This document shows, one piece after another, positions 9,991 through 21,845 of a stretch of 64,000 nt of DNA. The stretch is from Trichobilharzia szidati (taxonomy: Eukaryota; Platyhelminthes; Trematoda; Strigeidida; Schistosomatidae). Below the pieces are notes generated by a model that had not been told where the DNA came from, made no database searches, and saw only the letters and a list, made by a program, of their open reading frames with translations. The position numbers were made by a program, and so were the translations under genes. How positions within the stretch are numbered: the first letter of the stretch is position 1; each line of letters starts with the position of its first letter. The stretch covers positions 34,284,052-34,348,051 of the forward strand of contig OX235274.1 of the NCBI GenBank assembly GCA_944472155.2, in the 5' to 3' direction.

Positions 9991-10850
9991 ATATATATAT
10001 ATTTGTGTAGAGTCGGTATTGAAGAACTAATTGAAAGGGAATATATTTCTTCTCTCAATTTATTGTTTTTTTTTCTAAATTTTTTAATGGGGATTTTCAA
10101 AATTATTTTGTTTTGTTGACAACAGTTCTTTGGTTTTATTTTTCTATCTTTATAAAATTTGAGCTGAGAAATTCATATTTACATTCAAATCTTTCATGAA
10201 TTCAATGAACTAAAGTATCACGAAAGGAGTATTTGCATAAGTGTTGTCTTACCGGCTGCAACATTTCGGACAGCCATTTGGCGATTGGATAGTGTGGTGA
10301 CCCTGACACGTCTAGAATTGGTCGAAGCGGCAAGCCAGGTTTGTGCACCTTTGGTAAGTCGTAGAGTCGTTATTTTCAAATGTACTTAATCTTTCCATAA
10401 AAAAGTCGCCTCGTCATTTAATTACTCACGTGTGTTGAAGTTTGCGTTGACCTTTCTCTGATCCCATCATGACCCAGTCGATTGAAGATGTTCATTGAAA
10501 ATACAAAAAAACTGATTAATGAACAAAGAATATTCTTCTCGATAAATTTGTCATCACATTTTACGTCTCCATAACCACAATAATTCAAGAATCATTGTTA
10601 TTACCAACATTGATGCTGCTTAAATTACATGGAATCAATAATGTCGACAGATTACATTTCAAAAGCATCAGTTAAGGAGAAAGAGAGTGAGAGATAATAT
10701 GAATTAATCCAACATTAAACTGACTGAAAGTCAGATAAATTAAGGGAAGTTATAATACAGAATTTATGAATTTGTAGGTTCGACAGAAGGACAGGGTAGC
10801 AATAGTCGCTGGAGCTTTTTGTTTCGCACTTAGAGCTCCTGTTAATTTTG
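9991..10850. other. AT-rich sequence, nothing firm
   Basis: A (TA)n run lies near 9990-10001. A GC-richer patch at 10252-10370 looks unlike its surroundings but matched no family I know. Confidence 0.35.
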
Positions 10851-11770
10851 GCGAATTCGAATGGCCTTTTCTTTTTGGAGTGTTCTGTATCTCGAGGTTT
10901 TTGATAATTTACGCACTCGTGAACATATTCCTGTTTGGCTTGGGAAAAGAGCAACCAAATCATTAAATAGTGCAATTCTGTCTCACCTAGTGGATAGCGA
11001 ACACTGCATCAAAGTAGATGAGTCATTTACAGTTGTGTATCGAGTACCGAACAATCTCCCCAAAGGCACACGATTACGCCTCCTAGCCATAGCTGAGGCT
11101 TTAGAGATTAATAGACAAAGACCAGACTTATGTGTACAGAAAAAACTTATTCACTCTCTCTGTCTACCCTGGCCCACTATAAGGTCACCAGGATCATAAT
11201 TTTCCGTATCATTATTTTCATTTTGTGATATCATGCCTTTATTATCCATTTCTCCACCCAGTTTATTTCACCTCATTGTTACCCTTAATTTTGTCAACCT
11301 TTATGATTTTATACTAAGCCTACCAATTCTGTAACATCTTATTACAATTTACAATTTAGCCTTTTTATTTTATCATGAGACATTATCGGTCAGCCCTCAC
11401 ATTCAGTGTCCCCTTTGTTAATGTGTGTTTGTATGTATTTTGTGGTTATCGCATTTCTCTCACCTCAATGACACTTGTATTCTGTTGACTATAAAACAAC
11501 ACTATATCACCCAATTGTTCATCCACACTTCATCACATTTTTTCTGACTATACACCCTATACACATTTGATTGACTATGTTAACTAATGGACTATCATCT
11601 CAACTTACAAATACACCCCAATACAGTTTCTGATATTATTTCCATTTGCCTTTATTGGCTATATGTACTCTATTATTCATGGATTTATAACTGTAGAGCC
11701 TGAAGAAGTTATCGAAAACAATTGTTCGCTCAAAATCTTGTTTTGATTTCAATATGGAGATATTTCATTT
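10851..11770 (+). mobile_element. PLE-2 nuclease fragment with 3' UTR
   Basis: The open frame 10861-11199 encodes the C-terminal part of a PLE: the EHIPVWL helix of the GIY-YIG domain, a HLVDSEHCI motif, YRVPNNLPKG, then AEALEINRQRPDLCVQKK. The same sequence of motifs occurs at 43261-43514. The YIG residues themselves are lost upstream. A 3' UTR of about 500 bases ends in a CCTGAAGAAGTTATCGAAAA motif at 11699, equivalent to CCTGATGATGAATTTATCG at 43733. Confidence 0.75.
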
Positions 11771-12585
11771 TTGATAATTTATTGGACACCCAATAGATGT
11801 TTGAGAAATACTCTTCAATGCTAGCTAATTTTATGGCCTGTTTGGATGACTTCATCTAATATAGAGGAACTGTTAATGGTTTCAACACCATCTTTATTTA
11901 GCCACATTTGTAGTTATAGTATTCCGGGGGACGAAAAATTGAGTTTTTAGAGCAGCGGTTAATATAACTACCTCCACATGAGTCGATAGGTGCAATAAGA
12001 GGTGGCTATCCTCTGTACTTCATGTTTGTTTCAGTCTCGGAATCACTACGGGTTGTGTGGAAAATACAAACTTCAGCTTACCGACATTTATTCAATCGAT
12101 TTGTGTTTTATAATCGCCTAAACCAGTGTTACCACACTTTGATATATATTTCCACTCACTGTCAAATTTTATAAATACACCCATAGAGAACAAATGTATG
12201 TGTTTCTGCCTATTGTAATGAATTTCTCTCTGTTAAAATACTGTTCTACATCAAATTTTCAGTCACTTGTATAGATATGTAATGAACATAAAATGACATT
12301 CTCATCATTTATGACAATGGAGATTATCTTGATACTGGCCAGTGAATATTGAATACTTGTCATTGTCAATTATCTTTATGATAAAAAAAAAAAGACAACA
12401 ACTCAAAATTCTAATTTCTGGAACTTCCCCTTGAACAAGGTAGAGTTTTTAAAACTAAACCAAAGTTGAAATGAGCAGTATAGAAAATTTTATAGTTTGA
12501 TACCATATAAACGAGAAATAAATTTGGGTGTTAAAAGTGGCACTGATGATGCAAAATGAATCTCCAAGAAGACGAAATCAAAAAG
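11771..12585. other. AT-rich sequence, nothing recognised
   Basis: No recognised motif; a poly-A run lies near 12385. Confidence 0.4.
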
Positions 12586-12860
12586 CTCTTGTGGAGCTAA
12601 GTATATTGGTTGTTGCTCTCTAAACTTCATTTCTGCCTGTTTAGGAGCAACACTAACCAGTGTGGCTAAATAAAGGACTAATAAAAAGAATTAATAGTTT
12701 GGATATTGCCACATCTGGTCCAAAACAGACCATAAAGGCAGCATGGAAGTATCATCCTGTTTCGTAAATCATTTATCAACTAAACTTTCTAAAGCCACTA
12801 AGTCGCGAATAGTTCAAAAAGCAGAAGCCAGTGCAATTCTCTTAAAAACAGTTAGAACTT
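12586..12860 (+). pseudogene. PLE-2 GIY-YIG remnant
   Basis: A reading SCGAKYIGCCSL keeps the Cys and YIG of the nuclease. After shifts follows RIVQKAEASAILLKTV, the counterpart of RMLQTAEAIAIHLKQP at 43441. It lies directly before a LINE-A copy. Confidence 0.6.
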
Positions 12861-12889
12861 TTATGTGGAAAATAACCAGTCCAGTAACT

Positions 12890-13790
12890 ATTGCTACTGG
12901 ACTACTACTATTGCTACTAAAATGGACTCACACAAAAACTTGGAGGATTTGGACTTCACCGATGATATATGTCTGATTTCCCACAAACTGGAAGATATGC
13001 AAGCGAAAAGCAACAAGTTGGCAGAACAAGCATCAAAGATAGGACTTCAGGTGAACATAGATAAAACAGAGGTGATGAAGATTCCTGGGCAACACCACCA
13101 ACAGCAACAACAACAACAACAGACAACAATCAGCATAAATGGGAGGAACCTGAAAGGAACTACCTCTTTTACCTACCTGAGAAGCATCGTTTCAACTACA
13201 GGCGGACAGAATTGACGAGGATATCAAAGCGAGAATCGGAAAAGCAAGACAAGCTTTCACTACTCTCAAGTTTGTGTGGAGGTCAACAACACTCAGCATG
13301 AAAAATAAGATCCGGATTTTCAACTCCAATGTGAAGTCAGTACTACTATACGGATCAGAGGCTTGGCGAGTCATAAAGAGCATCTCAAACAAACTACAGA
13401 CCTTCATTAACAGTTGTCTTCGCTCAATACTCAAGATCAGATGGCCAGCCAGAAAAGATCAGCAACAGGGATTTCTGGGAGCGAACCAACTCAGCAGGAA
13501 CCGATTGTGAAACAAATAAGCAGGAAGAAATGGAGGTGGATTGGCCATACTCTGAGGAAACCATCAAGTGACATCACTAGACAAGCCATGACTCGATTGG
13601 AACCCGAAAGAAAAACGGCTAGTTGGTCGTCAGTGCAAGGGTGACCTGGAGGAGGTCATGTGAAGAGGAGATGAAAACGTGTGGGCAGACTTGGAGCCAG
13701 GTGAAGACTCTAGCAGAGAACCGAACGCAATGGAGACGCACGGCTGAAGCCCTATGTTCCTGTAGGAATTAAAAGAAACAATAATAATAT
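12890..13790 (+). mobile_element. LINE family A (RTE-like) copy, 5'-truncated
   Basis: The copy opens just before the palm motif LEDLDFTDDICLIS, here intact, then has NIDKTEVMKIPG, an eight-codon Gln run (13099-13122), SINGRNLKGTTSFTYL, a frame change near 13210, RIFNSNVKSVLLYGSEAWR, NSCLRSILKIRWPA and WRWIGHTLRKPSS. The C-terminal VTWRRSCEEE / WRRTAEALC region is in yet another frame to 13770, with an (AAT)n tail. It is closely related to the copy at 2356 but keeps the DD catalytic pair. Confidence 0.8.
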
Positions 13791-13944
13791 AATAATAACT
13801 ATTGCTACAACAGCCTGCTGTAGAATCTATAAGTTCGTAAATGCTTTATCACGTCTTACCACTGAGAATTGAACTCCATCCTGTGTGTTTAAACTGCCGT
13901 TTTCTCTTACTTATTATTGCACTTTCACAAACAGACCCATTACA

Positions 13945-14390
13945 CTATTATTTTTATTATTCCCCTGGGTTCCGACTGAAATAAGTGACTTAAACAACAT
14001 TTCTCAATTTCACACTGTACTATTAATTTCGCTTTAGCTGACCATACGAGCAATGTCCTCACAAGATTTCATCTGTGTCACTCACGGAAATTTCCTCGTC
14101 TAATTCGATGTTTTCCATTAGGGTTTCACTCAACAGGTTGCCTGGCACGAAATGTAACCAAATGGTCTTCTCAGCATGTGTCCGATCCATCACCGTTTCC
14201 TTCAGAATATTTGTTATATGATAGGTTCTTGGCTGGTTCATTTCCAGAATTCCTTGTTGCCAATCCTTTTTGGCTAGCCGTCCATCCGACCTCCAGAATG
14301 AAGCGAGTGAAGTGGACATCTGCTGATAAAAGTCTACAGTGGCCTGTTGTAAATGCTTTTCATGACGCGAGTGGCAAGTTGAGAGTGAGT
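13945..14390 (-). pseudogene. LINE family A C-terminal fragment
   Basis: The minus strand begins the 3' end with a (TTA)n run and 'cccctgggttcc', and contains AKKDWQQGILEMNQPRTYHI-like and RTHAEKTIW-like pieces, recognisable as the family-A LRSILKIRWP to IGHTLRKP region after shifts. Heavily mutated. Confidence 0.55.
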
Positions 14391-14393
14391 AAC

Positions 14394-14465
14394 TTGATAA
14401 ATTGCGCTCGAAACGTCATCATCAGTAAATATTACTGTTTAACACCGTGAGACCTTATCAGAATA
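14394..14465 (+). repeat. PLE terminal-repeat fragment
   Basis: The motif GCTCGAAACGTCATCATCAG and then 'taaatattactgt' matches the 3' terminus of the PLE at 57392-58290 (about 58210-58285). Confidence 0.5.
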
Positions 14466-14945
14466 CATTTTCCCCATAATGGAATTATACTCTGCCATGG
14501 CGCACAAGTTATATTCTTATTTCAGTAGCCACCACGCCACTTTATGACAGTGAATCAATCAATCTTCGGGATTATGCACCATTGGTAGGCCATGTTGATA
14601 GCGTAATCTGGATCTCCTAAGCTCCTGTTCATCATATCTGCTGCTCTCGACCAAATTATTTTTCTTATATTCCCTTAATTTCTTGATAATTCGTCTTCAT
14701 ATTGATTCAGTCAAGTCTTTCTTTCAATGATCAATTTTGAAATATCGATGTGTCACAGAGAATTAATTTCATTTTTTTTGCAGCTACTTGTCAGTATTCA
14801 TTGTGAATTTTTAACGTGACAAGTTTTGAAAACGAGCTTCACAGTATTTTGTGAAACGCCAAGTGAATTTTTCGCTAACTAGAATCTTTCATACACATTT
14901 TTTCTCAAACTTTATGTTTGTTTTAGTCTTGTTATCTCGAATAAG
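14466..14945. other. AT-rich sequence, nothing recognised
   Basis: No recognised motif. Confidence 0.4.
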
Positions 14946-14949
14946 CGAC

Positions 14950-16460
14950 TAAAAACTACTAAAATAGAGGAAGATGAAATGCTAGTCAGCTTTGATGTAA
15001 ACAGTCTCTATACGAAAATACCCATTCAAATGGCCATGAATGCACGGAAAGAGAAACTAAAAGAAGATAATGGCCTAAAAGATAGAACACAGTTATCCGT
15101 AGAAGAGATAATAAAAGGGGTGGAACTTTGTCTGACAACAACATATTTCACATTCGAAGGGAAAATATACCAACAAAATGAAGGAGTAGCCATGGGATCG
15201 CCTATCTCACCCATAATAGCTGACATATTCATGGATTATTGGGAAGAGAATGCCCTTAAACCATTCAGGTCATCACTAAAATGTTGGTGGAGATATGTAG
15301 ACGACACACTAGTAATAGTGAAAAAAAAACGATATTGAGAAACTCTTCTCACACATAAACAGCCATGTCGACTCAATAAAATTCACTATGGAAGTAGAGA
15401 ATGAAATTGGGGAACTGCCTATGTTAGATTGCAAAATACAAAGAATAACAGATGGTAGCATTAAAAGGACGCTATTTGGAAAAACCACACACTCTGGAAG
15501 ATTCCTCGATTATCACTCAGCTCATCCACTCACGGTGAAACGAGGATTAATACAAGGTCTTGCAGATAGAATACGTATACTTACAACAACGCCAGAGGAC
15601 CAGTGTAAAGAAATAAACGTCCTATTCAAAATGCTACTCGAAAACAACTACCCAAAAGAATTTATAAGAGATAATATAAAAAAGAGAAAAAAGAGGGTAA
15701 AAACGGAGAATAACAAGATGGAAGAATGCAAAAAACAGTCACAATACCATATAAAAATGGTACATCGGAGGCAATTCAAAGAAACCTCAAAAATATCGGC
15801 ATTCGCACTACTTTTAAACCGACAAATCTAATCAAAAATAAAATAAATAAACTGAAAGATCCCATAAAAATGATGGATAAAAACAACTTGATTTACAAAA
15901 TATCTTGTGCTGACTGTCCGACTAAATATGTGGGGCAAACTTCCAGATCACTCAAAATAAGAGTGAATGAACATAAACGCCTAACCAAAGGTCAACCAAC
16001 AGGAACACAAGCCTACAAGAATCTTGAAAAATATTCATCGATAGCTGCACATGCATGGGACAAAAACCACAATATCGGTTGGGACAATGTGTGTATTCTA
16101 AAATCTAACATGAACAAATGGAAAGAAAGACTTATAACAGAATCGATATTCATTAAAGTCACACCGGATACATGTAACAAGGGTGACTCAGTACAACTAT
16201 CAACAACTTGGAATATAATTCTGGATACAAAAACATGAATGAACGTGGAACATAACTCAAATACAAAAAAAATGTGAATGAGCAAAAATAATGAACTATA
16301 TATATGAGTACAAATCATAAATGTGTGAATCAAACAATTCCAACAGTGGTGTGAACACGGGCAGTAATTTCGCTCGAAATATTACCAATAACAAAACTTA
16401 TCATTGTGTGTAAAATATTAAAATATAACTATACTTTATTTGAACACTCAATAAACTTGA
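14950..16460 (+). mobile_element. Penelope-like element with most of RT and GIY-YIG
   Basis: This is the longest PLE coding region on the plus strand. Part one (14979-15338) has MLVSFDVNSLYTKIP, the palm motif EGVAMGSPISPIIADIF and the catalytic box CWWRYVDDTLVIV. A shift in a poly-A run near 15325 leads to part two (15388-15831) with ELPMLDCKIQR and ENNYPKEFIRDNI. A second shift near 15730 leads to part three (15726-16238) with the GIY-YIG nuclease: IYKISCADCPTKYVGQTSRS and RVNEHKRL. PLE proteins copy RNA into DNA at telomeric or internal sites, with the GIY-YIG domain nicking DNA. Two frameshifts inactivate this copy. Its 3' end near 16350-16380 carries GCTCGAAAT like the other PLE termini. 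Confidence 0.85.
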
Positions 16461-16985
16461 TGCTACAGACTAATTTCATCTCTGTTTCACAATGCAACAC
16501 AAAAGCAACAAGCCTTTTTGATTTAGGAATAAAGCTTTTGGTTGACTCATTTTTATATTTTGCGTCTCATCGAAGGTTTGTTTGATGATGGTAGTGATTC
16601 GCATACGTCTACAGATCTTAGAAATTGACGGGGAAAATAGCATGTGCTTGAGCATTGCTCAGAGAAGTTAAGTTGTATCAACTCCTTAGATGTTCTTCAT
16701 CGTATGTTGGCCAACAAGCGATTCAGTTACTCAAAAGATAGAGAAGAGAGGTGCTTATACACTTCATACACTTATCCCAGTTATTAAACTTGTTGTAAGC
16801 AATTGAAAAGTAATTCATGGAATAATTAAAAGTGACCACATGTTATCCTGCTACATTTGTTGTGCTTACTTTGTTCACGTTATTTATAAGCCACATTTGC
16901 ATAGGTGTGTCAATTAAATTACACGATGTCAAAGGGAGGTGAGTGCTCATCAAATGTCTTCTTCAGGGTAGCTCTATATAACGAG
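16461..16985. other. AT-rich sequence, nothing recognised
   Basis: No recognised motif. Confidence 0.4.
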
Positions 16986-16987
16986 CT

Positions 16988-17190
16988 GGAAAAGTTAGAA
17001 TTCAGGGTTCCCTGAATTCAAGCCCAAGTGGATGAATGGTCAGTTAGGGAGGGCTTCACCTCATAACCTTAAGGCCATGGGTTCAAGGTCTGGCAAGGAG
17101 AAGTCATGGATGCGCACTGCCAAGGAGTCCCAGGATAGGTGGAAACCGCTTTCCAGTTCTCCCAGTTGCTTCTCAACGATCTCCTTAATT
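16988..17190 (+). mobile_element. SINE-1 copy of a divergent subfamily
   Basis: The tRNA-like head has A box TGGATGAATGGTCAGTTAGG, a CCTCATAACC anticodon-arm region and a B box GGGTTCAAGGTC, all different in sequence from the CCTTGTAACC head of the other copies. It is followed by the same ribozyme layout. Confidence 0.6.
17111..17163 (+). ncRNA. Degenerate hammerhead motif (SINE-1 subfamily)
   Basis: GCGCACTG is followed by CCAAGGA in place of CTGANGA. Stem II starts GTCCCA and closes with TAGGTGG, then GAAAC and a CCAGTTCT stem I arm. The changed core predicts no activity. Confidence 0.5.
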
Positions 17191-17745
17191 TTAGTTGATA
17201 TTCTATTTGCTATTATGTCTTTATTATTATTATTTAAGCATCTTTAATGAACTGTAGTTCCATTGATCTTACTTTACTCTGTTTCAGTTATTTCGTTATT
17301 CAATGTTCAGTCAGCTTCCATTTTTAAAATGCTGTACATCAATATGTGTAGAAAAATGTTGGTTTTTTTAATAACGATTTCTTAATGCAGACATACTTAT
17401 CTGCTGTAAGTATTGTTGCGCATAGTATTGCGCGCAGTAGAATTTTCCAGATATCCTTGGCAGGTGTTTAATCATTCCTCTTGCACGTGTTCTTAGTCGA
17501 CTCTATAAATAAAGATACCTTTATCAATCTCTCCTCCTACTCTGTTGTACTGAGTTTTAACACTGACATATTATCTCATCCTATTATATGGTTGAGTCTA
17601 AATGCATGCAGTAATATAGCTTATTAGAGTCAACTAATCTACATTTTGCTAAATTTGTGTGCTCCGCTAGTCTGATTAACCCCATTATACTACTTTGACC
17701 CATGTTTTGACATGGGGCATTGAATGAAATAAGTTGTTTTGTTTA
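17191..17745. other. AT-rich sequence, nothing recognised
   Basis: No clear motif. A stretch near 17480-17530 ('ctctataaataaagatacc') looks promoter- or LTR-like but has no support. Confidence 0.3.
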
Positions 17746-18250
17746 ATTGGCCCCACAGGATCATTTGACCGACAGTCTGTTTCAAAGGGAGTTTGTGAGT
17801 TTGAATATCACTTTTATTCCTGTCTTGTTAAGAATTCGACATAAGGTTTCCGAGGTTCCTTACTTGTAGCGAAGATCTACTCATTATTTATTTTCCCTAT
17901 TGTTGGTGTTGTTATCATTCAGTTCATCTTTGTCATACATTTTATCATTATTAATTTTATTTTTACATTTTCTTACATGCTTCCTGATTAATTTATCATA
18001 GTAATTACGAAAATTTAAACCCTCTTTTATTTGCCTTACCCCTTGTATTACGTCTTATTTCGTTTTCCTGCTCAGTTAATTAAACATTTCACAAATCCTA
18101 TTTTAACTGAAATAGGGTGGGATGAACCGAAGTTCAAACATGGGTTGAAATGTGTGGGTTTTTTGTAAATACGCTAGTGTTTTACTTCCTATCTCCTTTC
18201 ATTTTTATCTTGCAATCTAACACTGGAAGCTCCTCATCCTGTTTCAATGT
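17746..18250 (-). pseudogene. PLE fragment, RT end to nuclease start
   Basis: On the minus strand the order is EELPVLDCKIKMKG (about 18200), a THxxPCLNFGSSHP-like region (about 18120), GFVKCLINRAG (about 18080), then CRILNKTGIKVIFKLTNSL (about 17830) and a diverged DPVGPIKQN. The same series of motifs occurs at 9250-9990 on the minus strand. Many stops. Confidence 0.6.
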
Positions 18251-19190
18251 GTGATATACCTAATAAACAAATAAATATGGAATTGCATAATTCCACCCCG
18301 CCCATATTTTACACAACTGTTAATTTTTTCGTAGCCTTGGTGTCAACTTAGAACCGATAAATTAATGCCTCACCACACTGAATAATACGTGACTAAAAGA
18401 GACTCACAGTGAAGGTGACTGATTAATAATCATAGAAAGCTTTTCACTAAAGTGTTATTCTGAAAATACATTTGCCTAAATATTGCTGTGAAATAAGCTT
18501 ATCTGTCTTACTGAGAATTATTTTTGACAAATCTGTGACTTAATGTAAAACTGTTTCAAAATTTCACCGCCTCACACATGCCATTTCAAGCTCCGTTAGA
18601 AGACGTTTAAAGAAATCGAAGATGAATATACCCTTATAATCAATTTGATGCATATTGTGAAAGCTGAATGCTTGACGCTCCAAATAAATTAAAATTTTAA
18701 TGAACGAAATGGCTACTCTGAACGTTTCATCATAAAATCTATGAAACCTAAACCACTAAGACTACCCATGCTTTCTGCTCCTAAAAGACGTCTCTGACTC
18801 GATTGGGACTCATCAGTGGAGATACAGAGAAACCGACTGTCCCACTCATTGAAGTATACCTCATTCGTGGCTGGGTTTTGGCTAGCTTTCCTCGCAAAAC
18901 CAATTATTCGCGTGAGTGTGAAGGATAAGCTATCATTGATGGCATCATAAATGTGTGTCTATCAATTCACCTGTCCCATTTGTATGATCAAACACTCATA
19001 CTTCATGGGATTTATTGTAAAAAGTATGAAAGAAAAGTCTCCGTCACCAAAAATCGCAACAGTGTTTAAGAAAACTTTGCTTTTTAACCTATAAATCGAA
19101 GGTGACACTGAAGCGAAAATTCTTAGACACAGACGTTCTAAATGTTTAGAGAAGGCATTTCAAGCAGCCACCTTATGTGTCACACTCTCG
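18251..19190. other. AT-rich sequence, nothing recognised
   Basis: No recognised motif. Confidence 0.4.
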
Positions 19191-19505
19191 ATCAGATGAT
19201 TAATCCATATTAACTTTAAGGATGAGATATCGCTTTTTGCCACCTCAGTGAGTGTTTTCCAGTTTACTTGTTCTTGTGGAGCAAAGTATATTGACCGCAC
19301 GCGGCATCAAGTCAGAAAACGTGTTCTGGAACACTGTCCAGCCTGGCTAGCCAGAGGAACGCCTTGTCAAATTCAGGCACCGAGGACTCCCGCATGAATG
19401 CTTCACACTGATACACAAAGTACCTCAATACAATACGAAAGGACTTCAAATACGCCATCTATACATAGCTGAATCAATGGTTATTTGAGATCTGAAGCCT
19501 GACCT
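19191..19505 (+). pseudogene. PLE-2 GIY-YIG nuclease fragment
   Basis: The reading VFQFTCSCGAKYIDRTRHQ and VLEHCPAWLARG matches the family-2 nuclease (compare CASGASYIGR and EHIPLWLSKG at 43200). The Gly of YIG is Asp here. A shift then leads to VPQYNTKGLQIRHLY-like sequence and a final KPDLC. Broken. Confidence 0.65.
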
Positions 19506-20685
19506 CTGCTTTTTTATCTGATGATCCTGTTTATTAAACTCTGCAATTTTATTAATTTGACCCTTGACCAGAAATAGTTCTAAACTTTTCGTTTTCTCTT
19601 CCTGAATAATAGAAAATAATGAAAATGAAGTGAAGCAATCAGAGAAATAAATAGTTGTATTTTCTTTCTTTATTAAATCCTTCTTTCTGTTTAACACAGT
19701 CAGCTTTGGAGACAAACATTTCACAGTTTAAAATAATTATAATCTTCACATGTGCAAATCTATTCTATAACAGTCTCGCTTATATTATATATCCTTCGTT
19801 ATCAATACAATGAGACATTTGAAAGATATAAACTGTTTACAGATTGAAACAATGTCGTTTTCGAAATTTACGTTTTTTTTGTAACAAGTTATCGTGTTTT
19901 AAAATAAGCAGACAGATAGGTCAACATTTCAGTGTTGAAGGGGAATGTGGTATTCAGAGTTTTAGCATTTGAGTAGGCTAATTCATAGGAGTGCTACTGG
20001 AGAAACACGAAACCATGAACGATACACATTCGGAATTCATAGAAACGTGTTGGAATTTAGGATAACACATTCAAGGTGTTCAATATATTGTCATTTAACT
20101 TCAGAAACTTGCTAAATGCAATCCGATGGCCAGGAGATTTCAAACACAAAAGCTTTAAAGACTCCCACAGTGAGATATTAGGTAAAGGGGTAGAAAAGAC
20201 AAGAAGAAGAAGGAAGAATAGAAGGATAATAATTTGTTTGGTTTTTCTACATTCAATGTTAGAAATTATCACTGAATAATTCAGAAAGCAGCTTATTTGT
20301 TGAAAGAAAAATGAATATAAGAAAGTGAATTGCTGATGTGAATGAACTAAAGTCAGCGCGATTGTCTATGGACAGCAGATTTTCAGTGATAGTATTGTGA
20401 TCAGTTGTTTATTTTGTAAATACAGCTTAACTGTTAGTTTTGTATGTATTAGAACTATTTTTTTCTGAAAGAGAAAGTCGATCATGGTGACAATGTTGAC
20501 AGACTAGACAGCGGCTTTCAGTGTTGAATTCCAGAGTGAACGTTGACAACTGCATTAGTCTGACACAAAAGAAAAAAAGATAGAAAAAAAATAATATAAT
20601 CATTAAAACTCCATATGCTGTTAGTAATTAAAGCATGAAGAAATGATATCAGCATAAGTAGTCAACAGAAGGCTGAATGCCACAG
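19506..20685. other. AT-rich sequence, nothing recognised
   Basis: Open frames on both strands here are low-complexity; no family motif was recognised. Confidence 0.35.
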
Positions 20686-20689
20686 TGGC

Positions 20690-21245
20690 TAGAACCGTTT
20701 ATCAGACAATATGCTCCTTGGTTAACCAAAAGTCAACAGATACTCTCCTCATGTTAACTCTTACTGTGTATACAGAATACCTCGAAACATTTAGAAGGAC
20801 TGTTTCTAAGAATTTCTGCTTCATTGTCACTTTCGATTTACTGGTTCATAAAGAAAGTTTTCTTAAGAACAGCTGCGAATTTTGTGGACGAAGGATTTTC
20901 CTTCATGCTTTTTCGATAAATCCCGGTGGATACCCATTCTCCAGTAGGGTTTCACATAATGAATGTAATTCATCCTCCGTTATGTCTTCCGAACAGAATT
21001 TTCAAACTCTTGAACATCATAGAAGCAAGAGACAAGCAAAATTACACTATATTAAAGGGGAGTTCGGGTTAAGGACGAAGATTACGCAATCAAATGAAAG
21101 AGAAAGATTAAAGGCATCCAGTAAGGAAAGACCGATAACTATACCCTTCTGAACACATAGAAATCGGGTCTCAGGTGTTTGATGGCCATTGCTTCCGCAA
21201 ACCTCAGTGAGGAGAGCTGAACTACTTTTTTCGATTGATAATTTT
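20690..21245 (-). pseudogene. Rearranged PLE-2 fragments
   Basis: Minus-strand 20690-20965 contains ENGYPPGFIEKA, the end of the RT domain (compare ENGYPDKFIKK at 42958). Minus-strand 21000-21245 matches the C-terminus and start of the 3' UTR as at 38610-38900. On the minus strand the C-terminal piece comes before the RT piece, the reverse of the element order, so two fragments were joined or rearranged. Confidence 0.55.
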
Positions 21246-21329
21246 AAAGAATTTCATGATTTCCACCTCTGATAACCCGAAGTGATCACTGGTCTGGCAA
21301 TGACACAATTGTCAGCGTTTGTTCCCTTG

Positions 21330-21508
21330 ATATGTAAACAGTGTTGGTTTGTAGGGATTTGATTGGTTACAGGATTTCATCATGAGGCGACATTAGTTAG
21401 AGAACCATTGGAAAACCTGGAAGTACTGGATAGCTGTTTCGTCCTAGTTTGGGACTCTTCAGTAGTACGCACCCACCGGGATTCGAACCCAGGTCCTTCT
21501 GGTTACAT
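21330..21508 (-). mobile_element. SINE-1, minus copy of a head-to-head pair
   Basis: Read leftward: B box GGGTTCGAATCCC (21478-21490), hammerhead (21421-21470), the tail with 'gttctctaactaatgtc', 'gtaaccaatcaaatcccta' and an end near 'ttggtttgtaggg'. It stops inside the tRNA-like part at 21508. About 65 bases of unrelated sequence separate it from the plus copy. Confidence 0.75.
21421..21470 (-). ncRNA. Hammerhead ribozyme, core intact
   Basis: Minus strand: GTACTA, CTGAAGA, stem II GTCC/GGAC with loop CAAACTA, GAAA, then CAGCTATC and CAGTAC. All CUGANGA and GAAA positions are retained, and stem III is minimal. In the family the short stem III limits single-unit cleavage. Confidence 0.75.
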
Positions 21509-21574
21509 TGAATATCAATGAGATGCTCGCTAGCAACTTTCTCTATTCAGGTAGGTAGTTACTTGGGGTTTTAG

Positions 21575-21845
21575 TGAGAATTCGTGACCAGTAGGGTGCA
21601 GCAGGTCGGGTGTGAGGCCAAATACTCGCCGAAGACATTGGCTAGGGGTCGCGCTTTGTCATTAATTGGCAGAAGTTAGAATTCATGGGCCATTGGATTG
21701 GGTCCCAGTGGCTTAATGATATCTGAGCCGCCTTGTAACCACAATGTCCTGGGTTCGAACCCTGTCCGTGGGTGCGTTCTGCTGAAGAGTTTCAAACTAG
21801 GACGAAACAACTGCTCAGTAATCCCAGGTTTTGGTACATGTTTAG
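21575..21845 (+). mobile_element. SINE-1, plus copy of a head-to-head pair
   Basis: The copy has the upstream segment ('gtgcagcaggtcgggtgtga', 'actcgccgaagacattggct'), an A-box-like CAGTGGCTTAATGATAT, the CCTTGTAACC arm, a B box GGGTTCGAACCC and a hammerhead. It is truncated soon after the ribozyme at 21845. Confidence 0.75.
21772..21823 (+). ncRNA. Hammerhead ribozyme, core intact with wobble stem II
   Basis: GTTCTG, CTGAAGA, stem II GTTT/GGAC (two G-U pairs), GAAA, CAACTGCTCAGTA. The core is complete, the pairing weaker than in the consensus. Confidence 0.65.

Noticed and set aside
16013..16333. Minus-strand frame rich in Ile/Phe/Leu
   Set aside because: Antisense shadow of the PLE nuclease region; the apparent membrane helices come from its A-rich codons.
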